This document shows, one piece after another, positions 1 through 9,112 of a stretch of DNA of 46,807 bases. The position numbers and the translations under genes were made by a program. How positions within the stretch are numbered: position 1 is the stretch's first letter; the number at the start of each line of letters is the position of its first letter. The notes below the pieces were generated by a model, which did not search any database, was not told where the DNA came from, and was given only the letters and a program-made list of their open reading frames with translations. The stretch is from Salinibacter altiplanensis (GTDB lineage: Bacteria > Bacteroidota > Rhodothermia > Rhodothermales > Salinibacteraceae), in contig NZ_NCQY01000013.1 of NCBI RefSeq assembly GCF_002894645.1, forward strand, positions 33,360-80,166, read 5' to 3'.

Positions 1-1
1 C

Positions 2-664
2 GGAGGAGCAAGCGGGGCCATGGTCACGAGTACGGGGGCGTTTCTTATCCCGACGGCCATCGGCCACGACCCGGTCGTGGGCGGATTTGGGATTGCGGCC
101 GGCGTGTTCGCAGGGTTCGTGCTGCACGCGGCCCAACACCAGTTGGCGCATCTGCACCTTCCGTTCGACGCCACGACGCTAGAGCTGACGGCCCATTCGC
201 TGGCCGCCGGCTTCGTCATCGGGGCCGTCTACGCGACGATGCCGGCCCTGGGCCCCGCGCTCGGCGTCGCGATCGTGTCGCACAAAGCCCCGGCAGGCTA
301 CGCGGCCGCACGACGACTGTACCGGGCGGGCCGGTCCGTCTCGGTGCTCCTGGTGCCGGCGGCTGCGGTGGCCGCCGCGGCGGTGCCCGTCGGGTTTGTG
401 TCTCCTCCCGGCAGCGATGTGGTCCACGCCCTCGTGTTTGGCGTCGCAACGGGCGTCTTCTTGCACGTCGCGCTCGACTTCCTCCCGCGGTGTGAGATTG
501 GAGGCGAGGTGTCGGAGGCGGCCGGCCTGACCGATCCCGAGACGACCGCCGGGGAGTTTGACGCGCAGCATCATCTGCTCGACCGTCTCCGCCTCCACGC
601 CGTGACAAGTGCTTTCGCTGGGGGCGTGGTTGTCTTTGTCGCTTGGTGGGGCCTCCACGCCTGA
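2..664 (+). CDS. ZIP-family metal transporter, 5'-truncated by window edge
   Basis: This is the C-terminal part of a ZIP-type divalent-metal importer of the inner membrane. The frame is open from base 2, so the true start lies upstream. The ATG at 20 is internal: the aligned stretch of the paralogue at 12012-12920 has the same GAMVTST sequence well inside the protein. Visible landmarks are the helix with AHSLAAGFVIGA and the following IVSHKAPAG, which correspond to the His-containing metal-site helices of ZIP proteins, then two further hydrophobic helices and a short soluble stretch. About 220 residues are present. Metal specificity cannot be read from the sequence. Zinc is favoured because the paralogue sits next to a COG0523 GTPase. 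Confidence 0.82.
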   Translation, partial: GGASGAMVTSTGAFLIPTAIGHDPVVGGFGIAAGVFAGFVLHAAQHQLAHLHLPFDATTLELTAHSLAAGFVIGAVYATMPALGPALGVAIVSHKAPAGYAAARRLYRAGRSVSVLLVPAAAVAAAAVPVGFVSPPGSDVVHALVFGVATGVFLHVALDFLPRCEIGGEVSEAAGLTDPETTAGEFDAQHHLLDRLRLHAVTSAFAGGVVVFVAWWGLHA

Positions 665-821
665 TGAACCCCGCGAAGACGCGTCCGGAAGGGAGGAGGA
701 AAAGCAGCGCCGCCGAACAGATGCGTTGACAGACGGGGCCCTGCTGCCTATTCTTACTATGAATCCCAAAACGTTGTCCCCCTTTCGCTCACGTTCTTAC
801 GACCCACGCTCCGTGTTTCTT

Positions 822-1631
822 ATGCCACAGTCCCCCCGCGCCTCTCTTTCCGTGCTCTCTCTCGTGTGTGGCGGTCTTCTGCTTCTTGCCGGCTGTGGCG
901 GCGGAGGCGGCGGGGACGGCGTGCAGATTCAGGCGGGCGATCGCTCGCCGGCCATCGATGGCGCCACGGCCCGCGTGACGGCCCCGGCCGACAGTGCGGT
1001 CGTGGACGATGACAGTGCCGCCATCACGATCGAGGCCGAAAACTTTGAGGCTGGCATCCAGACGGACACGGAGCGGGCCGACGAAATTGCCAACTCCGGA
1101 AACGGGCAGCACTTCCACGTCATCCTGGACAACCAGCCCTACATGGCCAACTACGAGGCCGGAACGCTGTTCGACCTCGGCGATCTGGAGCCCGGAGCGC
1201 ACACCCTCATCGCCTTTCCGAGTCGCTCCTACCACGAGAGCGTGAAGGGAGGAGAGGCGTACGACCTGGTCAACTTCTACGTCGGGGAGGAGTCCGGCGA
1301 GTTCATGCTCGGCGCGAGGGAGCCGGCCATCATCTACAGCCGGCCGAAGGGGACGTACAGTGGCGACGGCGCCGACCGGATCATGCTGGACTTCTATCTC
1401 CACAATGTGGAACTGGGCCCCGACGGCTACCAGGCCCGCTACACCATCCGGGACGCGGAGGGCGGCGAGGTCGCATCGACGACGCTGACCGAGTGGGCCC
1501 CGGCCTTCGTAACTGGACTGGAGGGGGGCACCTACGAAGTCACCCTGCAGCTCATTGGGAGCGACGGCAACGTCGTGCCCGGTCCGTTCAACGACACGAC
1601 CCGAGAGATTGAGGTTCGCCCTGGAAATTAA
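822..1631 (+). CDS. Outer-membrane or periplasmic lipoprotein, function unknown
   Basis: The 269-residue product begins with a lipoprotein signal, with LLAGC placing the lipidated Cys at residue 25, followed by a Gly-rich linker. The start at 822 was chosen because it puts the signal peptide at the N-terminus; the frame is open further upstream but would overlap the ZIP gene. The body contains NGQHFHVILDNQPY and a later EPGAHTLIAFPSRSYHES segment, which resembles small beta-sandwich proteins of the DUF4399 type. That resemblance is by eye only. The next gene starts 25 bases downstream, so co-transcription with the M1 peptidase is likely. No catalytic residues are recognised. Confidence 0.75.
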   Translation: MPQSPRASLSVLSLVCGGLLLLAGCGGGGGGDGVQIQAGDRSPAIDGATARVTAPADSAVVDDDSAAITIEAENFEAGIQTDTERADEIANSGNGQHFHVILDNQPYMANYEAGTLFDLGDLEPGAHTLIAFPSRSYHESVKGGEAYDLVNFYVGEESGEFMLGAREPAIIYSRPKGTYSGDGADRIMLDFYLHNVELGPDGYQARYTIRDAEGGEVASTTLTEWAPAFVTGLEGGTYEVTLQLIGSDGNVVPGPFNDTTREIEVRPGN

Positions 1632-1656
1632 TGCTTGCCGACCAGAGGTCTTCACA

Positions 1657-3312
1657 ATGAATCTTGGTGTTTCGTCTTGGCGCTGGGTGCTCGTGCTTCT
1701 CGTAGGGGGAAGCGTCCTGCTGTGGGGCCGTGGGGCCTGTGCGCAGCCCGCGCCGGGCCCCGCCGCCCAGCCCCAGCCCGGCATCGACGTGCAGGACTAC
1801 GACTTCTCCCTCACGCTCTCCGACACCACGGATCGGATTGAGGGCACGGCCACCGTGCGCCTGCGGGTCGAAACCGACACGCTCACGGCCGTGCGGCTCG
1901 ACCTCGTCGGGCGCTCGGCCGGGGAGGATACCGGAATGCGGGTTGCCTCCGTGTTCGAAGAGGGAGCGACGGTGTCGTACCACCACACCGAGGACCTCCT
2001 GCGCATTGCCCCGTCCGTCCTCCGTGAGGGGCAGACGCGCACGTTCCGTATCGAGTACGCGGGCGTGCCCGCCGATGGCCTCATCATTGGCACCAACCAG
2101 CACGGCGCCCGCACCTTCTTCGGGGACAACTGGCCGAACCGGGCCCGCCACTGGCTCCCGGTGGTGGACCACCTCTCCGACAAGGCGACCGTGGCGTTTC
2201 GGGTGACGGCCCCGGCGCAGTACGAGGTCGTGAGCAACGGCGCGCTCGTGGCCGACTCCACGTCGGGGGACGTGCGCCACACGCACTGGCGGACCGACGT
2301 GCCCCTGCCGCCGAAGGTGATGGTGATTGGGGCCGCCGACTTCGCGGTGGACACGGCGGGGACCGTCGATGGGGTGCCCGTGCAGAGCTGGGTCTATCCA
2401 GAAGACCGGGGGCGCGGCTTTGAGGACCTGGGACAGGCCCCGCCCATCCTCCGCTTCTTTGAGGACAAGCTGGGGCCGTACCCGTATGAGAAGCTCGCCA
2501 ACGTGCAGTCCACCACGCGGTACGGGGGGATGGAGAACGCGGCGGCCATCTTTTACAGCGAGACGGCGGTGGCCGACGGCGAGGACGACACGCCGCTGCT
2601 CGCCCACGAGATTGCGCACCAGTGGTACGGCAACACGGTCACGGAGGCGGACTGGCCGCACCTTTGGCTCAGTGAAGGCTTCGCCACGTACCTGACGGGC
2701 CTCTACCTGGAGCACGCCCGGGGCGAGGCGGCGCTCCGACGCTACATGACCCGTGCCCGGGAGCAGGCCGTCCGATTTCACGAACAAACCCCGGACGAGC
2801 CGCTCGTGGACACGACCTACAGCGATCCCAACGAGCTTCTCAACACGAATCCTTACCAGAAGGGGGCCTGGGTGCTGCACATGCTGCGCCGGGAGGTGGG
2901 GACCGAGCCGTTTTGGGCGGGCCTGCGGGCCTACTACGAGCGCTACCGCGACCGCAACGCGAGCACCCGTGACTTCCGGGCCGTGATGGAGGACGTGTCG
3001 GGGCAGGACCTGGAGGCGTTCTTCGACCAGTGGACGCGCCGCCCCGGCCACCCGGTCATTGAGGGCACCTGGCGCCACGACGCCACCGCGAACGAGTGTG
3101 TCGTGACGCTGCGACAAACGCAGGACGAGCCGCCGTTCGAGGTGCCGGTGGAGGTGGCGGTTGGGGACGCCCCCTCGCGCACCACGACGCTCTTCTTGCA
3201 GGGACGAGACGCGCAGGCCCGGGTCGACTGTCCCCACGTGCCGTCGTCCGTACGGCTCGACCCCAACACGGATCTCCTTGCGGAGTTGTCGATGCGCCGC
3301 GCCGACGAATGA
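1657..3312 (+). CDS. Secreted M1-family metallopeptidase (aminopeptidase N-like)
   Basis: This is a 551-residue zinc metallopeptidase of the gluzincin/M1 family, which removes N-terminal residues from peptides. A signal peptide ending near GACAQP indicates export. The catalytic zinc site is HEIAHQW at about residue 317, followed by the third ligand Glu in LSEGFATYL at about residue 340, which is the expected HExxH-x18-E spacing. The upstream GGMEN is the family's substrate-binding motif. The C-terminal region is short compared with full aminopeptidase N (about 870 residues), as in many bacterial secreted M1 proteins. The ATG at 1657 was chosen because it begins the signal peptide; upstream in-frame codons lie inside the preceding gene. 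Confidence 0.9.
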   Translation: MNLGVSSWRWVLVLLVGGSVLLWGRGACAQPAPGPAAQPQPGIDVQDYDFSLTLSDTTDRIEGTATVRLRVETDTLTAVRLDLVGRSAGEDTGMRVASVFEEGATVSYHHTEDLLRIAPSVLREGQTRTFRIEYAGVPADGLIIGTNQHGARTFFGDNWPNRARHWLPVVDHLSDKATVAFRVTAPAQYEVVSNGALVADSTSGDVRHTHWRTDVPLPPKVMVIGAADFAVDTAGTVDGVPVQSWVYPEDRGRGFEDLGQAPPILRFFEDKLGPYPYEKLANVQSTTRYGGMENAAAIFYSETAVADGEDDTPLLAHEIAHQWYGNTVTEADWPHLWLSEGFATYLTGLYLEHARGEAALRRYMTRAREQAVRFHEQTPDEPLVDTTYSDPNELLNTNPYQKGAWVLHMLRREVGTEPFWAGLRAYYERYRDRNASTRDFRAVMEDVSGQDLEAFFDQWTRRPGHPVIEGTWRHDATANECVVTLRQTQDEPPFEVPVEVAVGDAPSRTTTLFLQGRDAQARVDCPHVPSSVRLDPNTDLLAELSMRRADE

Positions 3313-3316
3313 CTGG

Positions 3317-3823
3317 ATGCCCATGGCACGTCGTGGTTTGTGCGTTCTTCTCCTGACGGGCCTCCTGGGGCCCGCGGCGCTGGCCCAGTCCGGCCCCGAG
3401 TCGGTGCCGGCCGAAGAAGAGGCCGTTCGACGCACGATTGAGGCCCTCTTCGATGGCATGCGGGCTGGAGACAGCACCGCGGTGCGGGGCCTCTTTCACG
3501 ACGGCGCCCGCCTACACACCGCGGTGGGCCCGAGCGACACGGCAGCTGTTCGCCGTACCCCCGTCGATGCGTTCGTCGAGGCCGTCGGGCAGCTCCACGA
3601 ACAGGCGTGGGACGAGCGCACGTGGGCGGTCGAAGTCCGCGTGGATGGACCGCTCGCGAGCGCCTGGGTCCCGTATGCCTTCTATCTCGGCGACGAGCGG
3701 TCGCACTGTGGTGTGAACGCTGTGCAACTGGTGCGGCAGGCCGATGGCTGGCGGATTCTTCAGCTCATGGACACCCGGCGGCAGGACTGCGTGGTGCCGT
3801 CCCACGTTCGTCCATCGCGGTAG
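3317..3823 (+). CDS. Exported NTF2-like/SnoaL-fold protein
   Basis: This 168-residue protein has a signal peptide (hydrophobic stretch ending at ALAQSG). It is followed by a single domain that starts EEEAVRRTIEALFDGMRAGD and ends with a WRILQLMDTRRQDC strand. The helix-then-curved-sheet layout and the length fit the NTF2-like/SnoaL or lumazine-binding-like fold. Members of that fold are enzymes or small-molecule binders, so no reaction can be assigned. The gene lies 4 bases after the M1 peptidase stop and probably shares its transcript. ATGs at 3317 and 3323 are both possible starts. Confidence 0.7.
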   Translation: MPMARRGLCVLLLTGLLGPAALAQSGPESVPAEEEAVRRTIEALFDGMRAGDSTAVRGLFHDGARLHTAVGPSDTAAVRRTPVDAFVEAVGQLHEQAWDERTWAVEVRVDGPLASAWVPYAFYLGDERSHCGVNAVQLVRQADGWRILQLMDTRRQDCVVPSHVRPSR

Positions 3824-3913
3824 GTGGATCGGGGGTGTAACACCGAAGGAGTCCCCACCGTGATGAACATGCGTGACACTCACTTGCATGTCCCATCACC
3901 CCCCTGTCCACTC

Positions 3914-4651
3914 ATGCTCCCCCAACCGTCCGTCTGGCGAACCGCGCTATTCCTCGGCCTCCTCGTCCTGCCGCTTCACAACACCGTCGCCCAAGAGCGC
4001 GTCCGGGAGGCCCGCTCTGTGGAGGCCTTTACAGCCGTTGCGTTTCACGTGCCCGGCACCCTTCACCTGCGGCAGGGCGACGCCCGGTCCGTCGAGATTG
4101 AGGCCCCCCGAACGGTCCTCGACGAGTTCGAGGCCGTCGTCGAGAACGGAACCCTCACGCTGCCGACGGATCAGGACACGGGCATTCTCGACCGCCTGTT
4201 CGGGGACGAGGAGTCCTACGACGCGGAGGTAGACATCTACGTGACGGCCCCAGCGATCGAGTCCGCCTCGCTGGCCGGATCGGGCGAGATCGTGGGCGAG
4301 AATCAGATCGAGGCGGAGACATTTTCGCTCAACGTGACGGGGTCGGGCCGCACGACCCTGGACGTGAGCACCGACCGGCTCGACGTGCAGGTGGCCGGCT
4401 CGGGAACGACGACGCTGCGAGGGCGAGCCGGGGCGCTCTCCCTCAACATCGCCGGCTCGGGGGACCTGCGGGCCGCGGAGTTGGAGACACGGACGACAGA
4501 GGTACGCATTGCCGGGTCCGGCGGCGCGGACGTGCACGTGACTGAGCAGCTGGAGGCTTCTATCTTCGGCTCCGGGGACGTGGGGTACCGGGGCCGGCCC
4601 GCGGTGTCGACGAACATCACGGGGAGCGGAAACGTGAATGCGATCGACTGA
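3914..4651 (+). CDS. DUF2807-type exported protein (GIN domain, adhesin-head-like)
   Basis: The 245-residue product has a signal peptide ending at TVAQ, followed by a repetitive right-handed beta domain. The landmark is a repeated GSG turn: SLAGSGE, VTGSGRT, VAGSGTT, IAGSGDL, IAGSGGA, IFGSGDV and ITGSGNV, spaced roughly 18-22 residues apart. This is the signature of the DUF2807/GIN family found on Bacteroidota cell surfaces. The start at 3914 gives a clean signal peptide. In-frame ATGs at 3863 and 3869 would add an unlikely polar leader. Its role is unknown; a surface or periplasmic structural role is inferred from the fold. Confidence 0.82.
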   Translation: MLPQPSVWRTALFLGLLVLPLHNTVAQERVREARSVEAFTAVAFHVPGTLHLRQGDARSVEIEAPRTVLDEFEAVVENGTLTLPTDQDTGILDRLFGDEESYDAEVDIYVTAPAIESASLAGSGEIVGENQIEAETFSLNVTGSGRTTLDVSTDRLDVQVAGSGTTTLRGRAGALSLNIAGSGDLRAAELETRTTEVRIAGSGGADVHVTEQLEASIFGSGDVGYRGRPAVSTNITGSGNVNAID

Positions 4652-4755
4652 TGCCCCCGCGATCTTCTGGGGGCGCGGCGCATACGATGACTGTACCGCA
4701 GCGGGAGCGTCGCTGAATCGGTTCTTTTCGTCTCTCTCACCAATCCGATCCCCCC

Positions 4756-5256
4756 GTGGACCTCGAATCCTGCACCGTCACGATCCCCCGCGAAGAAGAC
4801 GCCGCCAACGACCCCGAGCCCGTAGACGTGTGGCCGCTCGTAGAGGTGGCCCTCGACAAGATCGACGCCGACCCGTCGACCCGCGACGCCGCCGAAGCGG
4901 CCATCGAGCACGGCGATGGAAGCGTCGTCCTGGCCAACTACCTCAACAGCGAGGCCAAGCGGGTTCATGAGATGGACTACCGCTTTAAGGTGCCGCTCGT
5001 GGTGTGGGCCGCCGAGCGGGCCCGCGAGGACGACACCGCCACCTCCATCTACGACCCCGACGAGGGCTGTGTCTACTTCGAGACGGACGTGAGCCAGTTC
5101 TCCTTCCACGTCTACAAGGACTGGACCGTCGATTGGCCACAGGTGGCCGACGAGGTGCAGGCCGGGTACGAGTGGAGCGGGGAGGACAACCAAACCTGGG
5201 CGCTCGACTGGCTCATGGACTTCCTCGACGTGCCCACGGACGACTACATGGTGTAG
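4756..5256 (+). CDS. Acidic hypothetical protein
   Basis: This is a 166-residue soluble protein with a GTG start. I do not recognise the family. It has no signal peptide or membrane segment. The composition is strongly acidic (many D and E), typical of cytoplasmic proteins of salt-in halophiles. A central segment, VPLVVWAAERAREDD, and aromatic strands such as SQFSFHVYKDWTVDW suggest a compact alpha/beta fold. It is convergent with the Nudix gene across a gap of about 130 bases. Confidence 0.65.
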   Translation: MDLESCTVTIPREEDAANDPEPVDVWPLVEVALDKIDADPSTRDAAEAAIEHGDGSVVLANYLNSEAKRVHEMDYRFKVPLVVWAAERAREDDTATSIYDPDEGCVYFETDVSQFSFHVYKDWTVDWPQVADEVQAGYEWSGEDNQTWALDWLMDFLDVPTDDYMV

Positions 5257-5386
5257 TCGAGGCTCTGAACGCCTCTGCACCGGAGCCCTGTCGTCGGGCA
5301 TTTCCGTGCGCCTCGTGGGAGGGCAAGGTCGCCATCGGAGGGCACGAGGGAATGGGCGCCGGTCGTGTGGACCTGTGGCGCGACGG

Positions 5387-5848
5387 TCACTCGGGGGCCG
5401 GCTGCACGACGAGGCGGGGCGGGATCCCATTCCGGAGCGTCCGATCCGCGAGGCGGAGAAGGCGCTGCTGTTCAGGCCACGCCAGACGGGCGGCGGCTTC
5501 CTCGGCGGGGAGCCAGGTGAAGGCGTCGTGCTCGTCGTCGAGTGTCGGGTCGGCCGGAAGGGCCGCGGCGAACGCGGGGATGAGGTTCATGCGGTCCGCT
5601 TGCCATTCGTAGAACGCGTTGACGGAGGGAATTGTCCAGAGCCGGTCGGGGGAGTGGCCGGTTTCTTCGTCCACCTCACGGAGGGCCGTCTCCCATGCAG
5701 CCTCTCCCGTGTCAATTTTTCCGCCCACCATGCGCCACTGTCCGGCGTACAGGGTGCCGGGGGCGCGGTGGAGGAGCAAAAACTCGGGGTTCACGGACGA
5801 CTCGCGGTACGGGTACACGTCGACGACGCGGGGGGCGGAGTTGGGCAT
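5387..5848 (-). CDS. Nudix hydrolase
   Basis: This is a 153-residue Nudix protein, which hydrolyses nucleoside diphosphates linked to another moiety. The Nudix box is complete at about residues 43-65: G at its start, Glu six positions on, then REVDEETGH carrying the metal-binding glutamates. The single-domain length is normal. The ATG at 5848 begins MPNSAPRVVDV; a GTG at 5869 would add seven residues. The substrate cannot be inferred. It is divergent from the small exported protein gene at 6043, and the dyad at 6001-6027 lies in the shared upstream region. Confidence 0.87.
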   Translation of the reverse strand: MPNSAPRVVDVYPYRESSVNPEFLLLHRAPGTLYAGQWRMVGGKIDTGEAAWETALREVDEETGHSPDRLWTIPSVNAFYEWQADRMNLIPAFAAALPADPTLDDEHDAFTWLPAEEAAARLAWPEQQRLLRLADRTLRNGIPPRLVVQPAPE

Positions 5849-6000
5849 GACGGGCGGCAGTCGGGTCACCGATCACGGATCCGTCAATGTAGGCACCGGC
5901 GTCGAGAGTGTCGATTCGGAGGGACCGTGATGCCGTAGCGAATCGTCTGAATGAATGTGCATGTGTGGTCGTTTTTAGACGTGGAACCCCGGCAGGTGCC

Positions 6001-6027
6001 TGTCAATAGACAGAGTGTCTTTTGACA
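6001..6027. promoter_or_regulatory. Near-perfect inverted repeat, candidate operator
   Basis: The arms TGTCAATAGACA (6001-6012) and TGTCTTTTGACA (6016-6027) are separated by GAG and are complementary at 11 of 12 positions. The dyad ends 15 bases before the ATG of the Cys/His exported protein and lies between divergent genes. That fits an operator for a dimeric repressor; a 5'-leader hairpin is the alternative. No regulator is identified. Confidence 0.55.
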
Positions 6028-6042
6028 GTCCTCCGCTATCCC

Positions 6043-6423
6043 ATGCAAGGCCGTCATCCCATTCTGGTCGCACTTCTGCTCGTGGCGTTCGCCACGGGTG
6101 GGGTGATTGGGCCGGCTGTACACCTTGTTCAGCATGGGGAGGCACAACGGAGCACACAGACGGAGTCGTCCTGCCACACGGCGGACGTCCACGCGTCGGA
6201 CGCAGCGCTCTGGACAGACGCGACCGACGGACAGATTGTGCCGGAGTGCGACCTCTGCGCCACCCGTCTTCTGCTGGTGCCGCCGGCGCTCATGCCGGAC
6301 ACGGCCCCACGCGTGGTAGGGGGGCTGTCCGTCGAGGTCCGGTCGCACGCTGCGGTTGCTCCCGTGGCATCCGTTCGGTTTATCCGCGGGCCTCCATCTC
6401 TCTCTGGGGCCCGCCTCGCGTAG
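6043..6423 (+). CDS. Small exported Cys/His protein, DUF2946-like
   Basis: The 126-residue product has one N-terminal hydrophobic segment (about residues 7-25), then a region with several His residues, SSCH at 42-45 and CDLC at 69-72. A second hydrophobic stretch (LLLVPPAL) follows. The length and the His plus CxxC layout resemble the DUF2946 family, whose members are often linked to copper and TonB receptors. The resemblance is by eye. It precedes the TonB-dependent receptor and may be co-regulated with it. ATG 6043 was chosen; a TTG at 6022 falls inside the dyad. Metal binding is inference. Confidence 0.6.
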   Translation: MQGRHPILVALLLVAFATGGVIGPAVHLVQHGEAQRSTQTESSCHTADVHASDAALWTDATDGQIVPECDLCATRLLLVPPALMPDTAPRVVGGLSVEVRSHAAVAPVASVRFIRGPPSLSGARLA

Positions 6424-6661
6424 TCCTGTTGCCTCTGGCATTGCTCTGCCCCCTCAGACCCTGTTGGTGAGTCGCGTGTCTGCGTCTCGCCCGTACAGGC
6501 TCGGCGTCTGTCTGCATAGCAGCAGACCTGACGCGGCACAGGGCTCGTGCATGCCTGGTGTCTCTGTGGCTGCAGTGGTCGGGTCTCCCTCTCGTCTCCT
6601 CATCCCGTCTATACGGCAGGGATGGTCTTGTTTGCTCCGTTGCACCAGTGTATCCCGCTCT

Positions 6662-9076
6662 ATGTCGACCCGTATTCTTACTGCTTTTCTCGTTTTGTCC
6701 TTTGCTTTCATTCTCCCCGCCGAGGCCCAGTCCTCCCGAGGCACGGTGACCGGTACCGTCACGGATGCGGACGGGGCGCCCCTGCCCGGTGCCCAGATTG
6801 CCGACGTGGCGTTCCAGCGGGGCACCACCGCCGGGCCCGATGGCCGGTACCGGCTTGAGGGCCTCCCGCCCGGCGACCACACCCTCGAAATCCGATTCGT
6901 CGGCCACCAGACGGTCGTCCGAGAAATCACGCTCAACGCCGGCGAAACGGCCACGGTCGACGTGTCGCTCAAGACACGTGTGCTGGAAACCGAGGGGGTG
7001 ACCGTGACGGGCACGGCCCGCGCTCGCAGTACCCTCACCACCCCCCAGAGCGTCGATGTACTCAATGAGGAGGACCTCGACGTGAATCGCAGCGCCTCCC
7101 TCGGCGACCTTCTGTCCAACAGCGTGGCGGGCGTTTCGTCCATCAAAACGGGCTCGCAGGCGGGCAAGCCGGTCCTACGGGGCCTCTCGGGCAACCGCAT
7201 CCGCGTGCTGAAAGACGGCATCGCGCAGGAGTACTACCAGTTCGGCGTGCGCCACTTCCCCACCACCTCCTCGAACGAGGCAGAGCGCATTGAGGTGGTG
7301 CGGGGCCCCAGCAGCATCCAGTACGGCTCCGACGCCCTCGGCGGCGCGATCAATGTCCTCACCAAGGACGCGCCGACCGCCGACCTGGGCGAATCTCGGG
7401 TTGGCGGCAAATTCCGCTCGCAGTACTTCACGAACAACGACGAGCGGGCCGTGGGGCTCGACCTTCAGGGCGCCCGGGGCCCTGTGGGCGTCCGTGCCGG
7501 GTTCGAGCGGCGGATCGCCGACAACTACACCGCCCCTGAGGAGGAGACCTTCTTCGAGGCTGCGGACAAGAGTCCTGGTCCGTTCAACGATCCCAAGTAT
7601 ACTGATGAGATTCCGTTCACGAATTTCGAGCAGTGGAACGGATACGCCCAGGTCGGGACGCAGGGCGACTTCGGCAACGTGCAGCTCTACGGCGACTACT
7701 GGGTGAACCGCCACAATTTTCTGCTGCCCACCGGTGGGCCTGGAGCGGAAAATGCGAACGGTCTCGGGCAGAACCTGGAGCACGGAAACCTCGTGGCGAA
7801 GGGCAATCTCATCGCCGGCGACTTCGTCGTGCGGCCGCGTCTCAGTGTCCAGACCTCCATCCGGCAGTCCGGAAATGGGGCCGGCGATCAGACGCTCGAC
7901 GTCATCGAGGACAGCGGGGGCTTCGACGACTTCAACTACGATGTGGACCTGAAGACCGACATCTACACCGGCCGCCTGGAGGTGGTCCACCCCGAGATCG
8001 GGCCTGTGGGCGGCACCCTCGGGGCGGAGGTGCAGCGTCAAGACGCGAATACACGCGGCCTGGCCGAACTGCAGCCGACCGCCGACACCTGGAACGTAGG
8101 GCTCTTCGCGTTCGAGGAGATTGACCTGGCGCCATGGACCCTGAATGCAGGCATCCGGGGCGACGTTCGCACCATCGACGCGGAGCCGAACGATCGGACG
8201 ACCGATTCGGATGCGCTGGAGAACGAGTACGTTACGCTGTCCGGCGCGCTGGGGGCGAACGTGAAGGTGGCCGACGGGATTGCCCTGGCTACGAATCTGA
8301 GCAGCGGCTTCCGCGCGCCCTCGATCTTTGAGCTGTATACCAATGGAGTGCATGGCGGCGTGGCGGCCTTTCAGGTGGGCGATCCGGACCTCGATCCGGA
8401 GCGGGCCTACAGCGCCGACGTGTCGGTGCGGGTCCGGCGCGACCGACTGACCGCCGAGGTGACCGGCTACGTCAACGCCATCAACGACTACATCTTCCTG
8501 GAGAACACAAATGAAAACCGGGGGCCGAATGGAAACGGTCGCCCAATATACGAGGCGAGCCAGACCGATACCGTGATTCCCGGCATCGAGGCAAAGGTAG
8601 AGACGCAGGTGCGGCCGTGGCTCCATGTGGGCGGCCAGGCGGCGGTCCTCGGGGGCACCGGCGACGGGCTCGGCGATAGCAGGGGAGATGGAGACCTGCC
8701 CCTCTTGCCCACCGACAACGTCGAGGGCTTCGTGCACCTTACGCCGGACGATCGCGGTCCGCTGCGGAGCCCGCGTGTTGAGCTTCACCTCAAGCACGGC
8801 TTCGACAAAGACGCCGCCGGCACGTTGGAGCCGTTCTCGCAGTTCGATAATACGTCGGGAAAGCCTCCTTTCGGAACGGCCTCCACGAAGGCCTACACCA
8901 CCGTCGACGCTTCCATCGAGAGCCGATTCGCACTTGGCCTCGGGGGCGAACCGTCCCTCCGCGTGGCGATGCGGAACGTGTTCGACACCACATACCGCAA
9001 CTTCCTGGACACCTACAAGGGCTACGCGCTCTCGCCGGGCCGCGACGTGCAGCTTAGCCTGTCGGTGCCGTTTTGA
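6662..9076 (+). CDS. TonB-dependent outer-membrane receptor
   Basis: The 804-residue receptor has a signal peptide ending at AEAQSS and then a carboxypeptidase-regulatory-like Ig domain (TVTGTVTDADGAPLPGAQ to about residue 115). The plug domain includes KPVLRGLSGNRIRVLKDG and RIEVVRGPSSIQYGSDALGG. A beta-barrel follows, ending in the terminal Phe typical of outer-membrane proteins. It lacks the SusC-specific features of the receptor at 27309. The likely substrate is a siderophore, metal complex or cofactor. The Cys/His protein upstream hints at metal, possibly copper, but this is inference. The ATG at 6662 starts the signal peptide; the frame is open upstream without coding character. Confidence 0.92.
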   Translation: MSTRILTAFLVLSFAFILPAEAQSSRGTVTGTVTDADGAPLPGAQIADVAFQRGTTAGPDGRYRLEGLPPGDHTLEIRFVGHQTVVREITLNAGETATVDVSLKTRVLETEGVTVTGTARARSTLTTPQSVDVLNEEDLDVNRSASLGDLLSNSVAGVSSIKTGSQAGKPVLRGLSGNRIRVLKDGIAQEYYQFGVRHFPTTSSNEAERIEVVRGPSSIQYGSDALGGAINVLTKDAPTADLGESRVGGKFRSQYFTNNDERAVGLDLQGARGPVGVRAGFERRIADNYTAPEEETFFEAADKSPGPFNDPKYTDEIPFTNFEQWNGYAQVGTQGDFGNVQLYGDYWVNRHNFLLPTGGPGAENANGLGQNLEHGNLVAKGNLIAGDFVVRPRLSVQTSIRQSGNGAGDQTLDVIEDSGGFDDFNYDVDLKTDIYTGRLEVVHPEIGPVGGTLGAEVQRQDANTRGLAELQPTADTWNVGLFAFEEIDLAPWTLNAGIRGDVRTIDAEPNDRTTDSDALENEYVTLSGALGANVKVADGIALATNLSSGFRAPSIFELYTNGVHGGVAAFQVGDPDLDPERAYSADVSVRVRRDRLTAEVTGYVNAINDYIFLENTNENRGPNGNGRPIYEASQTDTVIPGIEAKVETQVRPWLHVGGQAAVLGGTGDGLGDSRGDGDLPLLPTDNVEGFVHLTPDDRGPLRSPRVELHLKHGFDKDAAGTLEPFSQFDNTSGKPPFGTASTKAYTTVDASIESRFALGLGGEPSLRVAMRNVFDTTYRNFLDTYKGYALSPGRDVQLSLSVPF

Positions 9077-9112
9077 TCTCAGGTTCTCTCCCGACCTTCT
9101 TTCCTCTGTGCT

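Noticed and set aside
6424-6661. A cobalamin riboswitch before the TonB receptor
   Set aside because: I found a weak hairpin around 6506-6527 but none of the conserved riboswitch core sequence.
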